Source of the DNA: Rhizobium ecuadorense
GTDB taxonomy: Bacteria > Pseudomonadota > Alphaproteobacteria > Rhizobiales > Rhizobiaceae
DNA: 49,301 bases
Direction of reading: 5' to 3'
NCBI RefSeq assembly: GCF_001187535.1
Contig: NZ_LFIO01000897.1
Span: 1-49,301 of the forward strand
This document shows, piece after piece, positions 7,561 through 14,662 of the stretch. The notes below the pieces were generated by a model. That model made no database searches. It saw nothing but the letters and a program-made list of their open reading frames with translations, and was not told the origin of the DNA. The position numbers and the translations under genes are program-made. Position 1 is the first letter of the stretch, and the number at the start of each line of letters is the position of its first letter.

Positions 7561-7735
7561 TCCGTTCCCTTCCTGTTGCGGTGCAAAAAGCTTTAGGGGC
7601 CGTGGGCGGCGCTGTAAATGCTCGCCCGTGTCCTTCGTGCCACCCGCCGCCTAAAAATTTCGTGATGCGGGGTCCCACCGCCTTTCCCAAGATTTCACGG
7701 GATGGCGAATCGGTCATTCTGCAGCAAGCTGTCTC

Positions 7736-7780
7736 AGAGCATGATGCCGAAAATGTGGGCGGACGACATCATGCTCCAGC
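7736..7780. repeat. Dispersed AGAGCATGATG palindrome, inverse copy
   Basis: AGAGCATGATGCCGAAAA at its left end and GACATCATGCTC at its right end form an inverted repeat (GAGCATGATG against CATCATGCTC). Read on the other strand it matches the copy at 25,756-25,805, which has TAGAGCATGATGTCAT and TTTTCGGCATCATGCT. It lies inside the 5' part of the open frame leading to the hypothetical gene at 7,813, so that part is repeat, not coding. Confidence 0.72.
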
Positions 7781-7812
7781 TGATCTGGGGCGACGTGCAG
7801 GGTGGCATGGGA

Positions 7813-8097
7813 ATGTTCAAAGTGATCGAAGGCGGCCGCGGGCAGGCGGCGCAGATGGTTGAGCGGCCCGAAGAGGACGGCAGGCCGAGCCGGGACGATG
7901 TACGCCGGGAGGCGGCGCGGCGGCTGAACGAAAGCGGCTATCATCCGTCGCGCATCCGGGAATTTGCGACCGGCGTGCCGATGCTGGCCTCGCTTAAATA
8001 TTTGTCGCTGCAGATCGACTTTGCCGCCGAAAGCTTGTCGCGGCTCGATCCGATCCCCGAGGATTTCCGCGCCGACGGCTATTGGCCGGCCGGCTGA
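7813..8097 (+). CDS. Hypothetical protein
   Basis: About 94 residues, charged, no membrane segment or signal peptide. The body reads as a basic/acidic linker (ERPEEDGRPSRDDVRREAARRLNESGYH) followed by a helical part with FATGVPMLASLKYLSLQIDFAAESL. I do not recognise a domain. The frame stays open upstream to 7,702, but that part lies within a palindromic repeat; ATGs at 7,807 and 7,813 follow a GGGTGG sequence and are the likelier starts. A rhizobial small conserved protein is the best description. Confidence 0.6.
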   Translation: MFKVIEGGRGQAAQMVERPEEDGRPSRDDVRREAARRLNESGYHPSRIREFATGVPMLASLKYLSLQIDFAAESLSRLDPIPEDFRADGYWPAG

Positions 8098-8107
8098 GGC
8101 GATCGTG

Positions 8108-8250
8108 CTAAAGCGCGTCGCGTCAAACTTGATTCATGCGACGCGCTTTAGGTCTTTGTTTTCAAGCATGTCGTTGCGGCAAAAGCGCTTCCCGCTTTGC
8201 CTGGGAAAAACCGCGGCACACTTTTGCGCGACATGCTTTATCGCAATTCC
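8108..8250. repeat. Dispersed AAAGCGCGTCGCG palindromic element
   Basis: AAAGCGCGTCGC (8112-8123) pairs with GCGACGCGCTTT (8139-8150); after GGTCTTTGTTTTC a second inverted pair, GCATGTCG against CGACATGC, encloses the stretch to about 8,233. This two-hairpin layout is a repeat family seen in many Rhizobium intergenic regions (from memory). A decayed copy sits at 31,515. It fills the gap between the hypothetical gene and the convergent antiporter gene and may help end both transcripts. Confidence 0.72.
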
Positions 8251-8271
8251 GAGCCATGCATCGGTGTTGCG

Positions 8272-10020
8272 TCAGGAGAGATCCATCGACTTTTCCCACT
8301 GCTGACGCAGGTCATTCATTTCAGTGCGCTTCTGGGCCATTTCGCTGACGGCGGCGCGCAGATTGGGATGACGCGACATGAACATGTTGAAGTCGCGCCG
8401 TTCGAGCACTTCGAACTGGCAGAAGTCGACGGCGATGACGTCGGCGGTGCGCCGTCCGCCGCTTAAGAGCGCCATTTCGCCGAAGAAGGCGCCGGGCTCC
8501 AGGCGGATCGCGCCGCTGGCGAGCCGGACTTCGACCGCTCCCGAAGAGATGAAATACATGCCGTCGCCGCGGTCGCCGCGGCGGATGACGCGTTCGCCGG
8601 GTGGAGCGGATTTCGCCTTGAAGAGCAGCAGCAGTTCCTCCTGCGCGTCTTCGCCGACCTCGGAGAACAACGGAAAAGTCTCGATCAGCTGCTGCATTTT
8701 CAGCTGATGCTCACGCTCGCGCTCCTCGCCGAGCGCCCTGATCTTCTCCAGTTCCTTGCCGAGCGCCTTCTGCCGCTTCCTGCCGTAGTTTTCCCAAAGG
8801 GAAGGCCATGTCGCATGGGCAAATTTCTTCAACCCGTCGGTCGCCAGGATCACGATCGGGTTGAGGGTGATCGACAGGATTGCGGCGGCAAGGATCAGAT
8901 CCTGGCCCTCATGCGGCAGCAGCCCGAGCGAGACGCCGAGGCCGGCGAGGATGAACGAGAACTCACCGATCTGGGCAAGGCCGCCGGCCAAGGTCAGCCC
9001 CAGGCCGATCGGATATCGCAGCAGTATGACGATGAGGAAGGTGATGATGGCCTTGCCGAGGATGACGAGCGCTAGCGCGCCGATCACTGCCAGTGGCTGG
9101 CGCACCAGGATCGAGGGGTCGAAGAGCATGCCGACGGAGACGAAGAACAGCACGGAGAAGGCGTTCTGCAGCGGCAGCGAGTCGGCCGCAGCCCTGTGGC
9201 TGAGCTGGGATTCGCTCATGACGACGCCAGCAAAAAAGGCGCCGAGCGCAAAGGAGACGCCGAAGATCGCCGCCGAGCCGAAGGCGATGCCGAGCGCGAT
9301 CGCCAGCACCGTCAGGGTGAACAATTCGCGTGAGCCGGTGCGGGCGATCATCGTCAGCAGCCAGGGCACGATGCGCGGGCCGAGGAAGATCGCCATGGCG
9401 GCGAAACCCGCCACCTTCAAGAGCGTCAGGCCGATCGTCAGGGCCAGGGAAAGTTCGCCGAGGCCGTGATTTGTGGTCGTGGCGGCATTGCCGCCGAGAA
9501 GCTCTGCGAGCGCCGGCAGCAGCACCAGCGCCAGCACCATCACGAGATCCTCGACAATCAGCCAGCCGACGGCGACGCGCCCGCTCGGCGCGTTGACGAG
9601 ATTGCGCTCCTCCAGCGCCTTCAACAGAACGACGGTGCTGGCCACCGACAGGCTGAGGCCCAGGACGATGCCGGCGCCGAGACTCCAGCCCCAGAGTTTG
9701 CAAAGGCCGATGCCCAGCAGCGTGGCGAGGATGATGCGCCCGATCGCGCCCGGCACGGCGATCCCGCGCACGGCGAGCAGGTCGGAGGCGGAAAAATGCA
9801 GGCCGACGCCGAACATCAGCAGGATGACGCCCATTTCGGCAAGCTGGCCGGCAAGGGCGGTATCGGCGACGAAGCCAGGCGTGAACGGCCCCATCAGGAT
9901 GCCGGCCATCAAGTAACCGACGAGCGGCGGCAGCCGCAGCCGGTCGGCGCCATAACCCAGGATCGCCGCGAAAACGAAACTGACGGCAACCGTCGCGATG
10001 AGCCCTACTTCCTGATGCAC
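8272..10020 (-). CDS. CPA2-type cation:proton antiporter with C-terminal cyclic-nucleotide-binding domain
   Basis: A 582-residue protein in two parts. Residues 1 to about 390 form a 12-13 helix monovalent cation:proton antiporter module of the KefB/YbaL kind (GYGADRLRLPPLVGYLMAGI, SVASTVVLLKAL, LIVEDLVMVLAL, GVSFALGAFFAGVVMSES, GLAQIGEFSFIL). After a charged coiled-coil-like linker (about 405-455) comes a cNMP-binding domain with the phosphate-binding cassette FGEMALLSGGRRTADV, including the key Glu and Arg. This suggests K+ or Na+ exchange gated by a cyclic nucleotide. No Trk-N domain is present. I start at the GTG at 10,020 because AGGAAGGG precedes it and the frame upstream has no other good signal. 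Confidence 0.88.
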   Translation of the reverse strand: MHQEVGLIATVAVSFVFAAILGYGADRLRLPPLVGYLMAGILMGPFTPGFVADTALAGQLAEMGVILLMFGVGLHFSASDLLAVRGIAVPGAIGRIILATLLGIGLCKLWGWSLGAGIVLGLSLSVASTVVLLKALEERNLVNAPSGRVAVGWLIVEDLVMVLALVLLPALAELLGGNAATTTNHGLGELSLALTIGLTLLKVAGFAAMAIFLGPRIVPWLLTMIARTGSRELFTLTVLAIALGIAFGSAAIFGVSFALGAFFAGVVMSESQLSHRAAADSLPLQNAFSVLFFVSVGMLFDPSILVRQPLAVIGALALVILGKAIITFLIVILLRYPIGLGLTLAGGLAQIGEFSFILAGLGVSLGLLPHEGQDLILAAAILSITLNPIVILATDGLKKFAHATWPSLWENYGRKRQKALGKELEKIRALGEEREREHQLKMQQLIETFPLFSEVGEDAQEELLLLFKAKSAPPGERVIRRGDRGDGMYFISSGAVEVRLASGAIRLEPGAFFGEMALLSGGRRTADVIAVDFCQFEVLERRDFNMFMSRHPNLRAAVSEMAQKRTEMNDLRQQWEKSMDLS

Positions 10021-10233
10021 GTCCGACCCTTCCTGTGATAGCGGCGGCCACTCTGTACGAAGTGCAGGCAAAATTAAACAGTCGATTTGGCGGATGGCGG
10101 TGCGTTGTTCTCAATCCTTCCGATGAGGCGCAGAACTTGTCTGCTGTCGTCTGCGGCACGGCCGGGCCGCCTGCAATGTTGGAACCACTCGTCTCTTGTC
10201 TCGTTGCTCTTTCATCCAGAAAGGAGAAACGAC

Positions 10234-10518
10234 ATGCGGAAGATCATCCTGAATTGTACTGTGGCGGCCTTTGCCGCCTGCTCGTTTGCAGCGCCTGTTC
10301 TCGCCGACAGCGTCTATGTCAGGGAACGTTCCTATGATGACGGTTATCGTCATGAGCGGGTCAGACCCGGCATTACCATCAGCGAGCGTGGCGTCACTTT
10401 CGGTGCTGTGCGCGAGCGCGAACACCGCCGCTATCGCGACAATGGCTGCGAAACCAGAAGCGTCACCCGCCAGACCGACGACGGCGAAGTGACCAAAACG
10501 ATCCGGCGTTGCAACTAA
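10234..10518 (+). CDS. Small exported protein, unknown function
   Basis: A 94-residue protein with a clear Sec signal peptide (MRKIILNCTVAAFAACSFAAPVLA, cleavage after ALA at about residue 24). The mature part is basic and rich in Arg, Tyr, Glu, with two cysteines (NGCETRS ... RRCN) that could form a disulfide in the periplasm. AAGGAG stands 8 bp before the ATG, and a rho-independent terminator follows 25 bp after the stop, so it is a stand-alone transcript. I do not recognise a named family beyond small rhizobial periplasmic proteins. Confidence 0.8.
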   Translation: MRKIILNCTVAAFAACSFAAPVLADSVYVRERSYDDGYRHERVRPGITISERGVTFGAVREREHRRYRDNGCETRSVTRQTDDGEVTKTIRRCN

Positions 10519-10540
10519 CGAACAATCCGAAACAAAGACG

Positions 10541-10567
10541 AAGCCCGGTTCACAGAGCCGGGTTTTC
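10541..10567 (+). terminator. Rho-independent terminator after the small exported protein
   Basis: CCCGGTTC (10544-10551) pairs with GAGCCGGG (10555-10562; one G-T pair) around a 3-base loop and is followed by TTTT. It lies 25 bp past the stop codon. Confidence 0.85.
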
Positions 10568-10686
10568 GCCTTTCATCGCGACTATACTCTCAATGCAGTG
10601 GTGAAACGCGTCTGTCGGTGTTATGAGCACGCCTTTGGTAGAAGCGCATTCCCAGCGCAAACACCGCCCGCACAGGATTTTCGAGT

Positions 10687-10974
10687 ATGATTGAACTTAC
10701 GCCGTCCCAGATCGCCGCACTGAAACTCGCCAGGGATGGAGACCTTTACCCTCAGCCGGCCAATAAATGGACGCATCAGAACGCAACGGTAACCTACGCG
10801 AAAAACGACCGTTGGAAAGAGCGGCCCCAGAAAATCAAATCGGTCACCGCCAAGACGCTGGGCGAGCTGAAGGAGCCTGGTTTTCTCGAGCGGCGGCACC
10901 TCGATGACGATGTCACGAAAGACGTCTACGGGATCACCATGGCCGGCAAGATGTGGCTGCTGAAGAACAAGTAG
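10687..10974 (+). CDS. Hypothetical protein
   Basis: A 95-residue basic soluble protein. The order of elements (ELTPSQIAALKLARDGDLY, KIKSVTAKTLGELKEPGFLERR, DVYGITMAGKMWL) looks like a small winged-helix domain in which TAKTLGELKEPGFLERR would be the recognition helix and the last segment the wing (VYGITMAGK resembles the LT..G motif of MarR- and PadR-like domains). This is inference from pattern only. A weak AGGA lies 11 bp before the ATG. No partner gene adjoins it; it sits alone between the exported protein and tRNA-Leu. Confidence 0.65.
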   Translation: MIELTPSQIAALKLARDGDLYPQPANKWTHQNATVTYAKNDRWKERPQKIKSVTAKTLGELKEPGFLERRHLDDDVTKDVYGITMAGKMWLLKNK

Positions 10975-11140
10975 TTTTATTCGGATGCGAATTCGTTGCG
11001 TGCCTTCGCGTCAGTTTGCTGATGCGGAGGCGCAGCACGATTTCGAGATGATGGTGTTGCTTACTGGAGCACGATCGATCCAGTCCGCCTTCGTTCCTGA
11101 CAGAACTGCGGCCGCCGAGCCGAGCTCACAGAGCGGAGGC

Positions 11141-11225
11141 TGGTGCCCCATGCCGGAGTCGAACCAGCACTTCTTTCGAAACTCGATTTTGAGTCGAGCG
11201 CGTCTACCAATTCCGCCAATGGGGC
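11141..11225 (-). tRNA. tRNA-Leu (anticodon CAA)
   Basis: Read on the minus strand, the 85-nt gene starts GCCCCAT and ends ATGGGGC-A-CCA, a perfect 7-bp acceptor stem with an encoded CCA. The anticodon arm is CTCGA-CTCAAAA-TCGAG, giving anticodon CAA, which reads UUG. A longer variable arm (TTTCGAAAGAAG region) and the T arm CTGGTTCGACTCCGG are as expected for leucine. The gene stands alone; no integrase or duplicated 3' end is visible near it. Confidence 0.95.
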
Positions 11226-11314
11226 AACGGATGTGAACGGGCGGCTGTCTAACATGTGAGCGCCTGCACGCGCAAGACGGGCAAGCGAAGTTATCCAACT
11301 GATCCGGTAGACAG

Positions 11315-11345
11315 ATCCGGCCTCGTTTCGAGGCCGGATGCTTTT
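11315..11345. terminator. Strong hairpin downstream of the MFS gene
   Basis: ATCCGGCCTCG (11315-11325) pairs perfectly with CGAGGCCGGAT (11329-11339) around a TTT loop. It lies 11 bp beyond the MFS stop codon, so it most likely ends that leftward transcript, although the T-run (CTTTT) is on the plus-strand side. Confidence 0.65.
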
Positions 11346-11349
11346 GATA

Positions 11350-12645
11350 TCAATGGGCAGTCGCAGGTGCCGGGTTGGTCAGTCCGGACTTCTTCAGCGT
11401 GATCGCCAGGATCGAGGCCAGAAGGCAGAAGGCGCCGGCGACGAAGAAGGCGGGCAGATAGCTCGACAGTTCGGTGCGCGACAGGCCGGCGCCATAGGCG
11501 GCGGTGGCAGCACCCAGCTGATGGCCGGCGAAGACCCAGCCGAAGACGAGGCCGGCCTTTTCGCGGCCGAAGCGGTCGGCGGCGATCTTGACGGTCGGCG
11601 GCACGGTGGCGATCCAGTCGAGGCCGTAGAAGACGGCGAAGATGGAGAGGCCGTAAAAGCTGAAATCGCTGAAGGGCAGGTAGAGCAGCGACAGGCCGCG
11701 CAGACCGTAATACCAGAACAGCAGCCAGCGATTGTCGAAGCGGTCGGAGAGCCAGCCGGAGCCGATGGTGCCGAAGAAATCGAAGATGCCCATGACGGCG
11801 AGCACACTGGCGGCGGCCACCGGCACGATGCCGAAATCGCCGCAGAGGGTGACGAAATGGGTCTGGATCAGGCCGTTGGTACTGAGGCCGCAGATGAAGA
11901 AGGTGGCAAACAGGATCCAGAAGGTCGAGGTCCTGGAGATTTCCTTGAGCACGGTGATCGGCGTCATCAGTGCGACGCCGAGCGAGGTGCTGGCCGGCGG
12001 CGGCGTTACCTGCGTTTCGCCGAGGGCCGGCAGGTTGAGATCGGCCGGCCGGTCGCGCATGAAGGCCAGCACGGCAAGCGCTGCGACCATGATCATGGCG
12101 CAGACGAAAAATACTGTGGAGCGCCAGCCGTAGCGTTGCGTCAGCTCGGCCATCAGCGGCAGAAAGACGAGCTGGCCGGTGGCCGAACTCGCCGAGAGCA
12201 TGCCGACGACGAGGCCGCGATGCCTGGTGAACCAACGGGTGGAGATCGTCGCGGCGAGCACCATGGCCGTCAGGCCGGTGCCGAAGCCGACGACGATGCC
12301 CCAAAGCAGCAGCAGCTGCCACAGCGTGGTCATGAACAGCGAACCGATAAAGCCGGCGCCGATCAGCGCCAGGGCGAAAACGATGACTTTGCGCACGCCG
12401 AAATAATTCATGAAGGCGGCGGCGAACGGGCCCATGAAACCGAAAAGGATCAGGCGGATCGCAAGGGCCGAGGAAATCTGCGAGGTCTCCCAGCCGAACT
12501 CGTCCTGCAGCGGCTTGATGAGAACGCCGGGTGCGCCCATGGCGCCGGCTGTGACCAGCATGGTGAGGAAGGTTGCCGCAACGACGACCCAGCCATAGTG
12601 GATGTTGCGCCGGGCAAGGGTGGAGGCAAGCGCTGTGGAAACCAT
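11350..12645 (-). CDS. MFS transporter
   Basis: A 431-residue, 12-helix major facilitator transporter. Between helices 2 and 3 it has the loop FGVRKVIVFAL (a reduced form of the usual motif), the cytoplasmic loop between helices 4 and 5 has RWFTRHRGLVVGML, and the second half repeats with GSGWLSDRFDNRW. The pattern RWFxxxRGLxxG is common in monocarboxylate/oxalate-formate type MFS carriers, so an organic acid is a possible substrate, but efflux of a drug-like compound is equally possible given the divergent TetR regulator. ATG 12,645 is used; the frame extends one TTG codon pair further. Confidence 0.85.
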   Translation of the reverse strand: MVSTALASTLARRNIHYGWVVVAATFLTMLVTAGAMGAPGVLIKPLQDEFGWETSQISSALAIRLILFGFMGPFAAAFMNYFGVRKVIVFALALIGAGFIGSLFMTTLWQLLLLWGIVVGFGTGLTAMVLAATISTRWFTRHRGLVVGMLSASSATGQLVFLPLMAELTQRYGWRSTVFFVCAMIMVAALAVLAFMRDRPADLNLPALGETQVTPPPASTSLGVALMTPITVLKEISRTSTFWILFATFFICGLSTNGLIQTHFVTLCGDFGIVPVAAASVLAVMGIFDFFGTIGSGWLSDRFDNRWLLFWYYGLRGLSLLYLPFSDFSFYGLSIFAVFYGLDWIATVPPTVKIAADRFGREKAGLVFGWVFAGHQLGAATAAYGAGLSRTELSSYLPAFFVAGAFCLLASILAITLKKSGLTNPAPATAH

Positions 12646-12695
12646 GGGCAAGATTCCGTTCGGATTCGGCTTGGGGAAGATGGAGGCGGATTTAC

Positions 12696-12738
12696 ATGAT
12701 GGTCATCATATTTCTTGCGTATTCATGATGGACGTCAT
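12696..12738. promoter_or_regulatory. Twin palindromic operators between MFS and TetR genes
   Basis: ATGATGGTCATCAT (12696-12709) is a perfect 6-bp inverted repeat around GT; ATGATGGACGTCAT (12725-12738) is a near copy with a weaker right arm. Their starts are 29 bp apart, close to three helical turns. They sit between the divergent starts at 12,645 and 12,773 and are the likely binding sites of the TetR protein, controlling both genes. Confidence 0.7.
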
Positions 12739-12772
12739 ATATTTTGTCAAGCGACTATTTCTGGAGATGAAA

Positions 12773-13351
12773 ATGCGGGTCAGCCGCGAGAAATTTGCCG
12801 AAAACCGAGAGAAAATCCTGAGCGTTGCCGGCGTGCTTTTTCGCGAGAACGGTTTCGACGGGGTTGGAGTCGCCGACATCATGAAGGCGGCGGGGCTGAC
12901 GCATGGCGGTTTTTACGGGCATTTCGCATCGAAGGACGACCTGGCGTTGGAGGTCAGCCGCAAGCTGATCGACAAGGTCGAAACGCGCTGGAAGGAGCAT
13001 ATCGCCAATTCTCCCGACCGGCCGCTGGAATCGCTTCTCGACCATTATATCCACTGGCGCACGGTCGACGACCCTGGCGGCAGCTGCGTCTTCGCGACGC
13101 TGATCCAGGAGGTGAGCCGTAGCCGCGGTGCGGTGCGCGCGGTCTTCAGCGACGGGCTCGCCGTGCTGGTCGACACGCTCGCCGAGATCGTTCCCGGCGC
13201 AAGCCAAGAGGAACGCCGCGCCAATGCCGCCACCACGCTGTCATCGATGATGGGCGCCGTCATCCTGGCCCGTGCGGTCGAGGACCGGGCGCTTGCCGAG
13301 CAGTTTCTGGTGACGATGCGCCGGCAGCTCGATCCCGGCAGCCGGGTATAA
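12773..13351 (+). CDS. TetR/AcrR family transcriptional regulator
   Basis: A 192-residue regulator. The N-terminal helix-turn-helix covers about residues 6-55 (RENGFDGVGVADIMKAAGLTHGGFYGHFASKDDL), with the family's typical GGFYGHF turn. The C-terminal ligand domain has a cysteine in GGSCVFATL, also seen in the AcuR/NemR-like group, where it can sense electrophiles; whether that holds here is unknown. I place the start at the ATG 12,773 behind GGAGATGAAA. It is divergent from the MFS transporter and most likely represses it and itself through the palindromes at 12,696-12,738. Confidence 0.88.
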   Translation: MRVSREKFAENREKILSVAGVLFRENGFDGVGVADIMKAAGLTHGGFYGHFASKDDLALEVSRKLIDKVETRWKEHIANSPDRPLESLLDHYIHWRTVDDPGGSCVFATLIQEVSRSRGAVRAVFSDGLAVLVDTLAEIVPGASQEERRANAATTLSSMMGAVILARAVEDRALAEQFLVTMRRQLDPGSRV

Positions 13352-13432
13352 TTTCGGGAAGTTGCGGTTTCGATATCCCTCTCCGTGTCGACGGAGGGAA
13401 CTAATTTGGCAAATGCCGGAAGCCGCCGGCGA

Positions 13433-14413
13433 CTATTTGAAACCGGCGACGGCGTGCGGGATGTAAGGTGCTTCCAGTGCGGCGATTTCCTCGGCGGTGA
13501 GCTTGACCGAGAGCGCGGCAACCGCGTCGGTCAGGTGGTTCGGTTTGGAGGCGCCGATGATCGGGGCGGTCACCGCACTCTTCTGCAGGATCCAGGCGGT
13601 TGCGACCTGGGCGCGGGAGACGCCGCGGGCCTTGGCGATCTCGGCCACCGCCTCGACTATTCTGCGGTCGGCGTCGACGGACTGGGTGTAAAGCGTCTTG
13701 CCGAATTCGTCGGTTTCGCTGCGCGCCGTCGCCTCGTCCCAGTCGCGGGTGAGGCGCCCGCGGGCAAGCGGGCTCCAGGGGATGACGGCAATCTTCTGAT
13801 CTTCGCAGAGCGGCAGCATTTCCCGCTCTTCCTCGCGGTAAAGCAGGTTCAAATGGTCCTGCATGCTGACGAATTCGGTCCAGCCGTTCAGCCTGGAGAC
13901 GTAGAGCGCCTTGGCAAATTGCCAGGCATACATGGAGGAGGCGCCGATATACCGCGCCTTGCCCGATTTGACGACGTCGTGCAGCGCCTCCAGCGTTTCC
14001 TCGATCGGCGTCGTATAGTCGAAGCGGTGGATCTGGTAGAGGTCGACATAGTCGGTGCCGAGACGGCGCAGGCTGTTGTCGATTTCGTCGAAGATCGCCT
14101 TGCGCGACAGGCCGGCGCCATTCGGGCGAGGCCGCATGCGGTTGAACACTTTGGTCGCCAGCACGATGTCCTCGCGCCTGGCGAAATCCTTGATGGCGCG
14201 GCCGACGATCTCCTCGGAGGAGCCGTTGGAATAGGTGTTGGCAGTGTCGAGGAAATTGATGCCGAGGTCGATCGCCTGGCGGATCATCGCCCGGCTTTCT
14301 TCTTCCCTGAGGCTCCAGGCGTGATTGCCGCGGCCGGGATCGCCGAAGGTCATGCAGCCCAGGCAGATTTTCGAGACTTCGAGGCCGGTCTTCCCAAATT
14401 TTGCATAGTCCAT
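13433..14413 (-). CDS. Aldo/keto reductase
   Basis: A 326-residue NADPH-dependent aldo/keto reductase of the Tas/YajO-like group (long, with the GDPGRGNHAWSL loop near the N-terminus). The catalytic tetrad is visible: Asp56 and Tyr61 in FLDTANTYSNG, Lys88 in ATKV, His129 in YQIHRFD. The cofactor-binding end (IIGASKPNHLTDAVAAL) is also present. GGAG lies 7 bp before the ATG at 14,413. Substrate cannot be inferred; the family reduces sugar aldehydes, methylglyoxal and ketones. It is divergent from the acyl-CoA synthetase. Confidence 0.92.
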   Translation of the reverse strand: MDYAKFGKTGLEVSKICLGCMTFGDPGRGNHAWSLREEESRAMIRQAIDLGINFLDTANTYSNGSSEEIVGRAIKDFARREDIVLATKVFNRMRPRPNGAGLSRKAIFDEIDNSLRRLGTDYVDLYQIHRFDYTTPIEETLEALHDVVKSGKARYIGASSMYAWQFAKALYVSRLNGWTEFVSMQDHLNLLYREEEREMLPLCEDQKIAVIPWSPLARGRLTRDWDEATARSETDEFGKTLYTQSVDADRRIVEAVAEIAKARGVSRAQVATAWILQKSAVTAPIIGASKPNHLTDAVAALSVKLTAEEIAALEAPYIPHAVAGFK

Positions 14414-14662
14414 GAAACGACTCCGTGATGAATTCGATGACCCAATTCGATGCCCCATTCGACGCCCCTTGGGACGGCTTTCCATGATCTAGCGCGGAAA
14501 CCGGCAAAGTCGCAGGGCGCCCGGCGAAGAATCGGTTCTGCGATGCGCACAACAATGCGTGATGGGCTTTGAAGCCGGGTCTGTCATCGCCTTCCGGACC
14601 GGTCGCTTGCGCATTTGCAGCACAAGGTGTTAGCTGGTGCAGCATTTCATTGGATTTCGACT

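Noticed and set aside
7702..7812. N-terminal extension of the hypothetical protein at 7,813
   Set aside because: This part reads through a palindromic repeat and is not likely to be coding.
11141..11225. tRNA-Leu as an integration site of a genomic island
   Set aside because: No integrase and no repeat of the tRNA 3' end was found within the neighbouring sequence.
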